Positions 18,257-27,153 are shown, numbered from the stretch's first letter. The stretch is DNA of 64,000 nucleotides from Flavobacterium cheniae (GCF_004363695.1 NZ_SNZC01000002.1:1-64000), one strand, 5' to 3'. Numbers and translations: made by a program. Notes: generated from the sequence alone by a model not told the origin.

Positions 18257-18958
18257 TTAGAAGTTATATTGAACACCAAAGCCTACGTGGTTGCTTTTAA
18301 AAGATGAAGTTCCTCCGCCAGCATTTTTCCAAGAATATTTCCCAAAATCGAAAACTGCATTACACGACCATTTTTCTGAATCGGATTGGAAAATTTGTGG
18401 TTGAAAACCCCAGCCGAAGTATTTCATGGTGCGTTTTACCGTTTCGTCTTGAAATCCAATTCCGGCATAATCTGTTTCTAGAATTTTACCTGCTCCAACA
18501 CCGTAATCAAAATGTAAACTATTAAAAACTGAATAAATACCTATATAAACAGGAATTTCAACTAAAAAAGGCAAACCTTCTGGAAGTAATTGTTCTAATC
18601 CATCTTCAATATTTCCGTCGTATGAAAGTGGATAAACTCTTAGCTTTGCACTTGTAACAGCAACTTTTAATTCGGTACTTCTGTCGGCTGCTAAAAAGTT
18701 AGCCCAATCTCGACCAAGAACAGCCGCTCCTTTAATACCGAATTTGGTGTTTTTGTTGTAATTTAGATGATAAGAACCTTCTAAACTGGCAAATAATTGC
18801 ATCGCTTTTCCTTTGTCTGCTACTTCGCCTAAATCGTCTCCAGGTTTTGAGAACGACATTCCCGTATTGAATTTTACGGCTAATTTGTCTAATTGCGCAG
18901 TTGCATTTTGAAAAGCAAAAGCCAAAATAAGTATTGAAAATAATTGCATTTTTTTCAT
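18257..18958 (-). CDS. Outer-membrane beta-barrel protein
   Basis: The protein has 233 residues. A signal peptide (FSILILAFAFQNATAQ) is followed by alternating amphipathic strands rich in Gly and aromatic residues, and it ends in Phe (VGFGVQYNF), typical of an outer-membrane beta-barrel recognised by BAM. The family is not recognised. It leads the operon with the three YD-motif genes and lies directly behind regulator 2. Operator c is 76 bp upstream, so it is a likely target of that system. Confidence 0.8.
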   Translation of the reverse strand: MKKMQLFSILILAFAFQNATAQLDKLAVKFNTGMSFSKPGDDLGEVADKGKAMQLFASLEGSYHLNYNKNTKFGIKGAAVLGRDWANFLAADRSTELKVAVTSAKLRVYPLSYDGNIEDGLEQLLPEGLPFLVEIPVYIGIYSVFNSLHFDYGVGAGKILETDYAGIGFQDETVKRTMKYFGWGFQPQIFQSDSEKWSCNAVFDFGKYSWKNAGGGTSSFKSNHVGFGVQYNF

Positions 18959-19034
18959 AATAATCTTCAGAATTAGTGAAACATTTTTTGTTCTTAATTA
19001 TGAAGTAAAATTATGCGGTAGCAATACGTAAAGA

Positions 19035-19054
19035 AATACGTAGAAATTCGTATA
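19035..19054 (-). promoter_or_regulatory. Operator c: inverted repeat upstream of the beta-barrel/YD operon
   Basis: Read toward 18958 it is TATACG-AATTTCTA-CGTATT. The box TAATTTTA (19006-19013) ends exactly 29 bp after it. A further AATACG half-site at 19023-19028 lies 12 bp from the one at 19035, giving a direct repeat of half-sites inside the promoter. Confidence 0.62.
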
Positions 19055-19058
19055 TTGA

Positions 19059-19706
19059 TTAAATCAACTTATTATTTTTTGCTTTTTGAATGGCTTCTAA
19101 TTTATTGTGGACTTGAAGTTTAGTATAAATATTCTCCACATGTTTACGAATAGTTCCTGGTGAAAGAAACAAATTTTCGGCAATTGCATTGTATTTTAAT
19201 CCTTTGCTTAATTGTTCCAACACTTCAATTTCTCTAGTAGTTAAACTGATTTCTTCTTTAGCTATTGAATCATCAAAAACTAAAGGCTCTCGTAATAGTT
19301 TAAGTGTTTTTAATGCAATTGAAGGCGTCATTCCTGCGCCACCTGATAAGGTTTCTTGAATGCCATTGTACAATTCTTGTGGATTCACTTCTTTCAGAAA
19401 ATAACCGTCTGCTCCGGCTTTTATGGCTTTGAAAATATTCTCATCATTATCAAAAACCGTTAGCATAATGATTTTGATTTGCGGAAACTTTGATTTGATA
19501 ATTGCCGTTGCTTCAATACCATCCATTTTTGGCATTTCGATATCCATTAGAATTAAATCGAGATTGTGATTTTTTTCTAACTTTTCAATGATATCTTGAC
19601 CGTGAATGGCTTTCATTCGCACCTCAACATCAGCAAAAAAACTCAATTTATCTTGTATCGTTTTTTGCAGAAATGTATTATCGTCAACTATGGCAATTCG
19701 AATCAT
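19059..19706 (-). CDS. NarL/LuxR-type response regulator 2
   Basis: The protein has 215 residues, close in sequence to the regulators at 11765 and 47212. The receiver has DD at 8-9, phospho-acceptor Asp55 (LILMDIEMP) and the Lys of FLKEV. The LuxR-type HTH has TTREIEVLEQLSKG and SPGTIRKHVENIYTKL. It starts 3 bp after the stop of kinase 2, so the pair is translationally linked. Its likely targets carry the shared repeat: its own operon (operator d) and the beta-barrel/YD operon just downstream (operator c). Confidence 0.93.
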   Translation of the reverse strand: MIRIAIVDDNTFLQKTIQDKLSFFADVEVRMKAIHGQDIIEKLEKNHNLDLILMDIEMPKMDGIEATAIIKSKFPQIKIIMLTVFDNDENIFKAIKAGADGYFLKEVNPQELYNGIQETLSGGAGMTPSIALKTLKLLREPLVFDDSIAKEEISLTTREIEVLEQLSKGLKYNAIAENLFLSPGTIRKHVENIYTKLQVHNKLEAIQKAKNNKLI

Positions 19707-19709
19707 GGA

Positions 19710-21587
19710 TTATTTGTTTAGTGAAATTGTAATTTGAGTTCCTTTTGTAAGTTCTGATTGGATTTTGAAAATACCCCCAATTTCTTCGATACGCTTTTGC
19801 ATGTTTACAATTCCGTTTCCAAAATCAATTGTTTCCAAATCGAAACCTTTTCCGTTGTCTGAAATATCAATTACAATTCCGTTTTCATTTGGTTGTACTT
19901 GAACTGAAACTTCCGTTGCATCGGCATATTTAATGGCGTTATTTACCGCTTCCTGAATCGTTCTATACAAATTAACACCTTCTAAAGATGAAAATTTACT
20001 GTTTTTCAAACTATCATCAACCAAAAATTTAAATGCTGTGTTTTCTTTAGCCGATTGCGCTTTTTCAATAAAATTATAAATTCTGGAACTTAAATCGTCA
20101 AACGTAAATTCATTAGCATTCATAGCCCAAATCGTATCGCGAAGTTCTACAATTGTGGTTTTCGTAAAATCGCTAATCTTGGTCAAATGATTTTTAATGG
20201 AATTCTCCATCGTTGGAAAACCGAATTTTAAATTCTCAACCGAAGAAATAATAAATGTCAATTGTGCACCAATGTTATCATGTAAATCTCTTGAAATCGC
20301 CAAACGTTGTTCGTGTAATTTATTTTGATTTTCGATTTGGGTAATAGCTGATTGCAATTCAAATTCTTGCTTTTGTTGCACATTTTTCAGGCGTTGTTGA
20401 CGGTAAATTAAAAATCCAACAATCGCAATGAAAAAAGCTAACAAGGAAAGAATAATTATGGTTGTGGTTTTCTTTTTAGCTTCTGCTTCTTTTTGTAACA
20501 GTTGTTTTTCTTTTTCGGCTGTTTGGTATTTGGTATTGATTTCTTCAACTGCTTTTAAGTTGTCAATATTCAATAAAGAATCTTTTGTTTTTGAATATAA
20601 TTTATGATAATCGTAAGCTTTTTTAAAATCTTTTTTTGCCGAATTAATCAGCGCATAAGTATCATAAACATTGATTAATTCTTCCAAATTTCCCGATTTA
20701 GAAGCCAATTCAAAAGCTTTATCATTGTAACTCAACGCTAAATCGTATTTTCTAATATCTAAATAAACCGCTGCAATATTGTTGTATTGAATAATCAAAT
20801 CGTTTTGGTTATTCATTTGTTTTTTTATGGCTAAAGCGTCTAATAAATAATCGATTCCTTTGATTGTATCTTGTAAATCGTTGATGTAAACAGAACCAAT
20901 GTTATTATACAATTTGGCAATAGTTTGATTGTCATTTGTTTCTTTAGACAATTTCAAAGCTTTATTATAATTCAACAAAGCATTTTGAGGTTGGTAATCG
21001 TCAAAATAACAATTTCCGATATTGACATAAGTTGCCGCAATATCTTTTTTTGATTTTAATTGATTAAAAATGTCCAAAGCTTTATTGTTGTAAGCCAAAG
21101 CTTCTTTAGTTTTTCCTTGTGAATAATAAACGAGTCCTATGTTCTTGTACAAAGCTGCAATTTCGTTTTTATATCCTTTCTTTTCAGCAATTGCTAAAGC
21201 ATTGACATATTCTTGAGTTGCTTTTTTGGTTTCTCCCTTTTGATACAAAACACCGCCTTTATTCATCATTGATTTTATAATTCCCAATGAATTATTAGCG
21301 TTTTTGTAAAAAGCGATGGATTTGTCTAAACTTTTTAAAGCTACATCATGTTCTAATTGACTGATTAAAAATTTAGCCTGAATTCTATAAAAATATCCTT
21401 TAATTGTATCGTTTGAACTATTATCGATTATCAATTGTAAAGAATCGATAGACGATTTATTTTTTGAATCGTTCAAGTAATTGATGTCGTCTATTTTTTT
21501 TAGAAATTGGTAGGTAGCATTCGGTTCTTTTTGTGCATTTGCAAAATGAAAACATAACGCTAAGATTACAACTAAACATTTATTCAT
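19710..21587 (-). CDS. TPR-containing sensor histidine kinase 2 (HisKA_3 type)
   Basis: The protein has 625 residues. The ATG at 21587 gives a normal signal peptide (CLVVILALCFHFANAQ); the longer frame from 21674 would overlap the preceding small gene and bury it. Periplasmic TPRs run from about 75 to 330 (LYKNIGLVYYSQGKTKEALA). A membrane helix is at about 374-395. The phospho-acceptor is His436 in RDLHDNIGAQ, with N-box EAVNNAIKYA and G-box ISDNGKGFDL. It is a close paralog of the kinases at 12415 and 45420 and sits between a small coiled-coil membrane protein and regulator 2. Confidence 0.92.
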   Translation of the reverse strand: MNKCLVVILALCFHFANAQKEPNATYQFLKKIDDINYLNDSKNKSSIDSLQLIIDNSSNDTIKGYFYRIQAKFLISQLEHDVALKSLDKSIAFYKNANNSLGIIKSMMNKGGVLYQKGETKKATQEYVNALAIAEKKGYKNEIAALYKNIGLVYYSQGKTKEALAYNNKALDIFNQLKSKKDIAATYVNIGNCYFDDYQPQNALLNYNKALKLSKETNDNQTIAKLYNNIGSVYINDLQDTIKGIDYLLDALAIKKQMNNQNDLIIQYNNIAAVYLDIRKYDLALSYNDKAFELASKSGNLEELINVYDTYALINSAKKDFKKAYDYHKLYSKTKDSLLNIDNLKAVEEINTKYQTAEKEKQLLQKEAEAKKKTTTIIILSLLAFFIAIVGFLIYRQQRLKNVQQKQEFELQSAITQIENQNKLHEQRLAISRDLHDNIGAQLTFIISSVENLKFGFPTMENSIKNHLTKISDFTKTTIVELRDTIWAMNANEFTFDDLSSRIYNFIEKAQSAKENTAFKFLVDDSLKNSKFSSLEGVNLYRTIQEAVNNAIKYADATEVSVQVQPNENGIVIDISDNGKGFDLETIDFGNGIVNMQKRIEEIGGIFKIQSELTKGTQITISLNK

Positions 21588-21618
21588 CTCTTGGATTTTA
21601 TATACTAAAAATACAAAT

Positions 21619-21891
21619 TTATTTCTTTGTAAGTAACTCAAATATTCTTTTTTGCAATACAAAAATTTCTTCACCTAATTTCTTCATATCCGATTTATAA
21701 TTGGATTGAAAATCAGTTGAAATAGAAGCTTTTTGATTTAATATTTCCTGCTTACTTGACAAGTTTTTGAAAATATCTTTTAGTTGCTTCATCTTCAAAT
21801 AATGCATTTGCTTAATTCTTTTATTTGCAATTATGAGCTTAATCGCTAAAAGCGATAATAAAACAAGAACTAGTATTATTAATTTATCCAT
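21619..21891 (-). CDS. Small membrane-anchored coiled-coil protein, kinase module 2
   Basis: The protein has 90 residues from the ATG at 21891. An N-terminal membrane helix (LIILVLVLLSLLAIKLII) is followed by a basic and then mixed-charge coiled coil. An ATG at 21903 would lie about 7 bases after the expected transcription start and inside a terminator stem, so 21891 is preferred. It has the same plan and position as the gene at 14601 but little visible sequence identity. It leads the kinase 2/regulator 2 operon. The function is unknown; an accessory role for the kinase is inferred from repeated synteny. Confidence 0.72.
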   Translation of the reverse strand: MDKLIILVLVLLSLLAIKLIIANKRIKQMHYLKMKQLKDIFKNLSSKQEILNQKASISTDFQSNYKSDMKKLGEEIFVLQKRIFELLTKK

Positions 21892-21934
21892 AAAAAAAGT
21901 CATTAAATCAATTACAAATTTGACTTAATGACTT
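21892..21934 (-). terminator. Terminator of the DUF4230 gene with promoter d inside its loop
   Basis: On the - strand, AAGTCATTAA (21934-21925) and TTAATGACTT (21906-21897) form a perfect 10-bp stem followed by a T-run. It would stop transcripts of the DUF4230 gene. The -7-like box CAAATTTG (21915-21922) of the next operon sits in the loop, so transcripts that start there lack the first arm and escape. Confidence 0.65.
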
Positions 21935-21943
21935 GGTTTTTTC

Positions 21944-21963
21944 AATACGAATAAATGCGTATT
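21944..21963 (-). promoter_or_regulatory. Operator d: inverted repeat upstream of kinase operon 2
   Basis: AATACG-CATTTATT-CGTATT read toward 21891 is a perfect repeat. The box CAAATTTG (21915-21922) ends exactly 29 bp after it. Its right edge touches the stop codon of the DUF4230 gene. Confidence 0.68.
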
Positions 21964-22649
21964 TAATCGATTATTTTTAATTCTAAATCTTTATCGTTTT
22001 TTACTACATTTCCTTTGTAAGATAACGTCCAACCTAAAGAGTTTGTTACGATCAACATTTTAGAAAGCTCGCTCAATAATCTATTTTGAGCATTAGTTTT
22101 TAGCGTAGATTTTTCAATTTTTTTAGCCAAATTTGCTCTTGCAATTTTATTTATCTTATTGTAATCTTCACCTGTAAATTCGTTAAAAGTAGAAGATTCA
22201 GTGTCATAATATTTAAAATCGGGACTAATCTTTATTTCTTCTTTTGGAATATTGGTAATGGTTAACATTTTATTTTTTGCATCAATATCATACGTTACTT
22301 TGCTCAAATCAAAACCAACCGTAACATCTGCATTTATAACAACCAATGCTTTTTTATCGAAAGACAACCCTGGAATATAAGTTTCTTTTTTGTCTTTATA
22401 CGTTAAAACTTCGGCAAAATGTCCTTCGGTTACTACTAATTTTCCAACATTTTTAATTTGAACTTGAATCAAATTGGTATCGTATTCAATTGTCGTTGTA
22501 TTCGATTTTTTTGTAAAAAACTGATACCCCAAAAACCCAACGATCAAAAAAATCAACAAGTAAATTAACTTTCCCGAGCGGCCAATAGCTTGCACTAATG
22601 GAATGAGCATATTTTTTATTGCGGTTTCGGTAGAACTTGTTCGTGCCAT
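21963..22649 (-). CDS. DUF4230 membrane-anchored protein
   Basis: The protein has 228 residues. One membrane helix (LIYLLIFLIVGFLGYQFF, about 28-45) is followed by a domain matching my memory of DUF4230 (KNVGKLVVTEGHFAEV and SLGWTLSY). No catalytic motif is seen and the function of the family is unknown. It lies 38 bp after the OmpA/PD40 gene on the same strand and may share its transcript. A terminator follows and overlaps the promoter of kinase operon 2. Confidence 0.8.
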   Translation of the reverse strand: MARTSSTETAIKNMLIPLVQAIGRSGKLIYLLIFLIVGFLGYQFFTKKSNTTTIEYDTNLIQVQIKNVGKLVVTEGHFAEVLTYKDKKETYIPGLSFDKKALVVINADVTVGFDLSKVTYDIDAKNKMLTITNIPKEEIKISPDFKYYDTESSTFNEFTGEDYNKINKIARANLAKKIEKSTLKTNAQNRLLSELSKMLIVTNSLGWTLSYKGNVVKNDKDLELKIID

Positions 22650-22687
22650 GTTTTAAATTTTACACGAAGATAGAAAAGTTCCTCGAA

Positions 22688-24766
22688 TTATTTTTCTAAA
22701 ATCACAAACTCTACTCTTCTGTTTAATTGTTTTCCTTCTTCGGTTGTATTTGGCGCAATAAACTTGGTTTCTCCGTATCCTTTTGCTACAATTCTATCTG
22801 AAGAAATACCTTTTCCCAACAAGTATTTTTGAACTGAGTTTGCTCTGTTTTTAGACAATTCCATATTAGCAACATCAGAACCAACTGCATCTGTATGACC
22901 TGCAATTTCAATTTTGATATTTTTATTGTCTTTTAATAATCCGAATAAAATATCTAACTCAGCAAATGATTCTGATAATAAATCGTATTTTCCAGAATCG
23001 AAAAATATATTATTTAAACGAATAATCGCACCTTTTTCAATTGGTGTTAAATACAAATCCACTTCCATTTCTTTGTATTCTTTCAAATTAGATAAATCAA
23101 CGTTTTGAGTGATGGCGTAATAGTTTTCTTTATCTGCCATGAAACTATAATTAAATCCGTAAGGCAATACAATTGAGTAACTTCCAGTTTTTGGATCAGA
23201 AATAGCTGTTCCAATCATTTTGTTGGTTTTTAAATTGTTGTATTCAATTTTAGCACTTAAAATTTCTTTGGTTTTAGCATCGTAAACTTTTCCTTTTACT
23301 AAGACAACCGGATCTTGCTTTACAGTGTTATCAACTTCCCAGATATCTCTTTGTTTTCCTATGTAGGCCTTATCTCCTTTAGCTGAAAGAAAAATACTTA
23401 ATTCATATAATGGAGAATTGATAATATTACCTAAATTTTCAGGTATTGTCCAATTTGTCCAAGAATCATCTAATCGCTTGGTGACGAATAAATCAAACTG
23501 ACCATATCCTGGATGTCCTTTACTTGCAAAATATAATGTTTTACCATCTGAAGCTAAGAACGGATTTGCCTCATCTTCAAAAGTATTAACAACATTACCC
23601 AAACTTTTAGGTTTAGAAAATGTTCCATCTTCTTTAACGAAACTAACATAGATGTCTTTTAATCCAAGCCCTTCAGGTCGTTCTACCGTCATTAATAAAT
23701 TTTTATTATCGTTAGAAAGAAAATACCCAACATATCCATTTGTATTTATAAAATCCTCAATAACTACATCTTTCGGAATTTCCCATCCCGATTGTCCTTT
23801 TTGAGCAATTGAAACGCCACCTCCATTAGGTGAAACACCATCTGATGCATATTTATTTCCCAACAATAATGTATTATTATCAGGTGAAGATGAAATAACA
23901 AAATTGTTGTCGCGATTATTTAATGGTCGACCAATATTTTTAGCTTCTGACCAGTTTCCATTTTTATCTTTTACCGAATACCAAATATCGTCTTTAGGGC
24001 TTTCAACATTTAATGGATTTTCTTTTCTATCAAAATATAAGATAGTACCATCTGCCGAAATTACAGGATTTGCTTCTTCTATAGTTGGACTAGATACTGT
24101 TTCTGGCAATTTTACCATTTTCAAGTTTGGATTGAATTCTTCAACTACTTTGATTGAAAAAGGCTGTTCTGTTATTTTTAAATCTTCAACTTCAACAGTA
24201 ACGCCAGCATCTACAATAAATCCAAACGAAGTGCCATAATACGAATTATCACCCGTTTGATGCTCTAAAACACCATTAACATATACCTTAAAAGTATTAG
24301 CTCTTTTCTCTACTTTTATCTTATTTTTTTTGCCTTTACCTCCTACATTTTTTGAGGCAGTCCATTTCTTACCATAATGAAATTCTTTACCGTAATAATG
24401 ATAAATTTGTATTTGATTGTTTGCAGATAATTGCACAACTCTGTAATCAGAATTATCGCTATACATGCCCCAAACCAAACCATAAGTAGCATAATCATTT
24501 GGGGTTTTATCTAGAGTTATTGTAGCTTCAATATCAAAATCTACCACTTCGGTATTTTGAGTTATTGAAATGTAGCGCCACTTAGAATTAGTAGCATGCT
24601 TATTTTCTAAAATTAGTTTTCCGTCATCAACTTTTGAGTCGAATCCATCTCCATTATATGTCCATTTGTTAGTATCATCTTGAAATGTATCATTGAAAAG
24701 TGCTTTTTGAGCAAATCCAAAAGTTGTAACAAGAAAAAAAGTTAAAAGAGTAAAAGTAAATCGCAT
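22688..24766 (-). CDS. OmpA-family protein with PD40 propeller and N-terminal LamG/DUF1080-like domain
   Basis: The protein has 692 residues with a signal peptide (TLLTFFLVTTFGFAQ). Domains in order: a concanavalin-like fold (about 20-205; FQDDTNKWTYNGDGF, YGLVWGMYSD), WD40-like PD40 propeller repeats (about 225-480; PVISADGTILYFDRK, PFLASDGKTLYFASKG), a carboxypeptidase-regulatory-like beta sandwich (about 485-570), and an OmpA peptidoglycan-binding domain (about 590-690; IAGHTDAVGSDVANMELSKN, RRVEF). It should link cell wall to outer membrane or surface. It is preceded by operator e with an exact TAnnTTTG box, so it is a predicted member of the same regulon. Confidence 0.88.
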   Translation of the reverse strand: MRFTFTLLTFFLVTTFGFAQKALFNDTFQDDTNKWTYNGDGFDSKVDDGKLILENKHATNSKWRYISITQNTEVVDFDIEATITLDKTPNDYATYGLVWGMYSDNSDYRVVQLSANNQIQIYHYYGKEFHYGKKWTASKNVGGKGKKNKIKVEKRANTFKVYVNGVLEHQTGDNSYYGTSFGFIVDAGVTVEVEDLKITEQPFSIKVVEEFNPNLKMVKLPETVSSPTIEEANPVISADGTILYFDRKENPLNVESPKDDIWYSVKDKNGNWSEAKNIGRPLNNRDNNFVISSSPDNNTLLLGNKYASDGVSPNGGGVSIAQKGQSGWEIPKDVVIEDFINTNGYVGYFLSNDNKNLLMTVERPEGLGLKDIYVSFVKEDGTFSKPKSLGNVVNTFEDEANPFLASDGKTLYFASKGHPGYGQFDLFVTKRLDDSWTNWTIPENLGNIINSPLYELSIFLSAKGDKAYIGKQRDIWEVDNTVKQDPVVLVKGKVYDAKTKEILSAKIEYNNLKTNKMIGTAISDPKTGSYSIVLPYGFNYSFMADKENYYAITQNVDLSNLKEYKEMEVDLYLTPIEKGAIIRLNNIFFDSGKYDLLSESFAELDILFGLLKDNKNIKIEIAGHTDAVGSDVANMELSKNRANSVQKYLLGKGISSDRIVAKGYGETKFIAPNTTEEGKQLNRRVEFVILEK

Positions 24767-24824
24767 AATTGTAAAGATTTGATTGTATTAACTTTACAAA
24801 TATAATTTAATCCTTTTTAGATTA

Positions 24825-24844
24825 TATACGTAATATGCCGTATT
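24825..24844 (-). promoter_or_regulatory. Operator e: inverted repeat upstream of the OmpA/PD40 gene
   Basis: Read toward 24766 it is AATACG-GCATATTA-CGTATA. The box TATATTTG (24797-24804), a perfect TAnnTTTG match, ends 28 bp after it, one base less than at the other sites. The ATG follows 30 bp later. Confidence 0.66.
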
Positions 24845-26014
24845 TTATTTAAAAGGATGTCGCTGCTGCCAATGTAGTTCTGGCTCTAAATTTTTGAAGA
24901 TTTTACCAATAAATTTGTTTACCAATTTATTATTGTGATAAATAAAACCCGACATTTGAACGGGTGTTGCTCCTACAGAACTCTTTATTTCCAGAGCCGT
25001 TCTTCCGAAAATAATCTTTTTGAATCCGTTTTCAATTCCATATTTCGTCATGTTGTACAACATATTCAAATACAGCATATTTTCTTTTTGAATGGTTTCA
25101 TCGTAACCTAAGAAATACGTTTCTAAAGTAAACTCGTTTAGCAATAGCGTATGAAAACCAACTAATTTATCATTTAGAAAATAGCCAAAAATTTGAAAAC
25201 GATTCTCACATTGTCCTTTCAAAGTTGAAAAATGATTTTTAGCTAAAAAGAACGTATTAAAAGGCGCATTTTTAGCAACATAATGATACAAATCGTAAAT
25301 CGTATTTTCATGCTGAACCACTTCTTCGAAAGAAAGATTTTTAACGATTATTCCGTCATTCTTTTTTCGAGCCCTTTTAAATTGGTCACGATATTTCTTC
25401 GAAAGTGCGGCTACATAATCTTCTTCTGATTTCCATTTTTCATCTAAATAGAAAATCATATTGGGTTGAGTATTGAACTCGTACATGTTAGAAAAGCGAA
25501 ATTTCTTCAGTTGAACTGAACAATTTTCGTAAAAATCTTTAAAGGAAACTAAGTGGATATTTATCCCTTTTTTCTTGAAGTATAATGTAATCTCTTCGGC
25601 ACTTTGAATTAGAATATCACTAATACATTCAAAATCGATTTCTTTTGTAAAAACATAACCGTTTTGACCCGTAATCATGTTATTTCCAAGAAAAAGTGTG
25701 TGAGAAGCGAAATTTTTGAAGATAAAATTACGAATAGCAATTTTAAACGACTTATCTCTTTCTCCAAAAGATTCCAATTTATTCAAATCTAAATATTGAG
25801 CTAAAGAGACACCTATTAGTTCCGAATTTTCAAAAATACCAATATAAAAACACTCCATATTTACAGGAGCCGAGCGCTCAAGCACAGATAGATAAGGCGT
25901 TTGTAGAAAAACATTACTCTGAGCCACAATGTCCCAAAGTGCTGGTAATTCCTTAACTGAATTGTATATTTTAAATGAAATTCCGTCCAATGTAAAAGTA
26001 AAATCGCTCCACAA
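24845..26014 (-). CDS. GNAT/FemAB-like acyltransferase
   Basis: The protein has up to 389 residues and resembles the BioF2-like or FemAB-like branch of GNAT proteins (KKYRDQFKRARKKNDGIIVKNLS, GYFLNDKLVGFHTLLLNEFT, GRTALEIKSSVGATPVQ). Members move acyl or aminoacyl groups in envelope or small-molecule synthesis; the substrate here is unknown. The start is uncertain. The first in-frame start is a TTG at 26014 that lies in the loop of a terminator hairpin; a second TTG is eight codons inside, and the first in-frame ATG is 52 codons inside. Homology clearly extends upstream of that ATG. Confidence 0.75.
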   Translation of the reverse strand: MWSDFTFTLDGISFKIYNSVKELPALWDIVAQSNVFLQTPYLSVLERSAPVNMECFYIGIFENSELIGVSLAQYLDLNKLESFGERDKSFKIAIRNFIFKNFASHTLFLGNNMITGQNGYVFTKEIDFECISDILIQSAEEITLYFKKKGINIHLVSFKDFYENCSVQLKKFRFSNMYEFNTQPNMIFYLDEKWKSEEDYVAALSKKYRDQFKRARKKNDGIIVKNLSFEEVVQHENTIYDLYHYVAKNAPFNTFFLAKNHFSTLKGQCENRFQIFGYFLNDKLVGFHTLLLNEFTLETYFLGYDETIQKENMLYLNMLYNMTKYGIENGFKKIIFGRTALEIKSSVGATPVQMSGFIYHNNKLVNKFIGKIFKNLEPELHWQQRHPFK

Positions 26015-26027
26015 ATGTAGAGCGATT
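26002..26027 (-). terminator. Terminator of the DUF1761 gene, overlapping the GNAT start
   Basis: On the - strand, an 11-bp stem (AATCGCTCTAC with GTGGAGCGATT, one G-T wobble) and loop ATTT are followed by TTTTACTTTTAC. It lies 29 bp after the gene ending at 26056. It overlaps the first codons of the next gene. Confidence 0.65.
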
Positions 26028-26055
26028 CCTATATAATTAAATGTTAAAATTTATT

Positions 26056-26538
26056 TTATTTCCAGCCACAAATAATAGCTCCCATTATGGTCATAACTAT
26101 AACCCAATAACCCGATGTGATTGCTGCATATCTAAATGATTTTTGCTCAAATAAACAATTGGTCGCTATAACGGGTAAAGCAATAAATAATCCTGCCATT
26201 AATCCGTGCAATGCTCCATGTTTAAAAGATCTAAAAGCATCTCCATAATCTGCCATAAAAGCTGCATAAGAAGGCTTAGCATGAGCAACATCTCCTCCCA
26301 CTAATCCCATAACAGAAAACTGGTGAATTGTTAGGGGTTGCATAAAAAAGGCTAACATAAAAGCAAAAACAAAAGTCAATCCAAAGATTTTTGCCATATT
26401 TCCTTGTTTGGCTTTTTCCTCGGTCATCCCGATTTCGTTCATCCAAATCGTTCCAAAAACTTTAGGATTATACCAAACAAATCCAACAACAAAACTTGAG
26501 AGTGCTGCCACTAGAACAGCTAAAAAATTAATTTCCAT
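26056..26538 (-). CDS. DUF1761 integral membrane protein
   Basis: The protein has 160 residues with four hydrophobic segments, beginning with LAVLVAALSSFVVGFVWYNP. The motif FVWYNPKVFGTIWMNEIG and the overall length fit DUF1761, a family of small inner-membrane proteins of unknown function. A short inverted repeat (26541-26548 with 26562-26569) lies right before the start codon and may be an operator or leader hairpin. Confidence 0.85.
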   Translation of the reverse strand: MEINFLAVLVAALSSFVVGFVWYNPKVFGTIWMNEIGMTEEKAKQGNMAKIFGLTFVFAFMLAFFMQPLTIHQFSVMGLVGGDVAHAKPSYAAFMADYGDAFRSFKHGALHGLMAGLFIALPVIATNCLFEQKSFRYAAITSGYWVIVMTIMGAIICGWK

Positions 26539-26596
26539 AATTGATATAGTTTTTTGGTTAGTATATCAAAAATAGGAATATTTTTTTAACAATTGT

Positions 26597-27046
26597 TTAT
26601 TCAGCTACGATTTTGCTTGCACTGCGGTATAAAAACTCATTGTAAATGTGTCGTCTTGCAAAACGACTAGGCGATTCTGCATTAACCATTTTAATGTATG
26701 TTACTTTTGGCACACTAAAATACTCGTAATTGCTACCATCTAAAAACGAAATATACAACACTCCATTATCCATATAAAAATCTTGGATATTTACAGTTGA
26801 AGTTATTTTTTGATATACTTCTTTGTTTTTTTCTTGTGTTTCAGGAGCAATACTAACCAAAAAATGGTATGCTTCAATAATATTTTTACTTCTTTCCTCA
26901 GCAGCTAAACGCTCCACTGGATCAGCAATAGTATCAGGATGATCTTCCTTCATACTGTTTCTGTAAATGGTTTTCAATTCTTTCAGCGTAGCTGTTTTGG
27001 TAACATCAAGTAACTTTCTGTACTCGGCAATTTTCTTTGGATTCAT
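26597..27046 (-). CDS. DnaJ-like plus KTSC domain protein
   Basis: The protein has 149 residues from the ATG at 27046; an extra eight codons upstream are possible but unlikely. Residues 1-70 resemble a J-domain (LKELKTIYRNSMKEDHPD with the HPD tripeptide). The C-terminal half (VLYISFLDGSNYEYFSVP, FARRHIYNEF) is a KTSC domain, named after a family linked to lysyl-tRNA synthetases and found alone in many bacteria. HPD normally stimulates Hsp70 ATPase, so it may be a DnaK co-factor; that is inference. It has no signal peptide. Confidence 0.82.
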   Translation of the reverse strand: MNPKKIAEYRKLLDVTKTATLKELKTIYRNSMKEDHPDTIADPVERLAAEERSKNIIEAYHFLVSIAPETQEKNKEVYQKITSTVNIQDFYMDNGVLYISFLDGSNYEYFSVPKVTYIKMVNAESPSRFARRHIYNEFLYRSASKIVAE

Positions 27047-27153
27047 AGTTATTTTAAAATAAAGGTGCAAAAGTAGTGTTTTAATATTGAATCAAGCCAA
27101 AAAACTAAAACAATAAATAAAAACATAACCATTTATTAATGAATTAATTACAT

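Noticed and set aside
19023..19042. A second palindrome-like copy overlapping operator c
   Set aside because: The left half AATACG is present, but the right half is TACGTA at the wrong symmetry; it is better described as an extra half-site.
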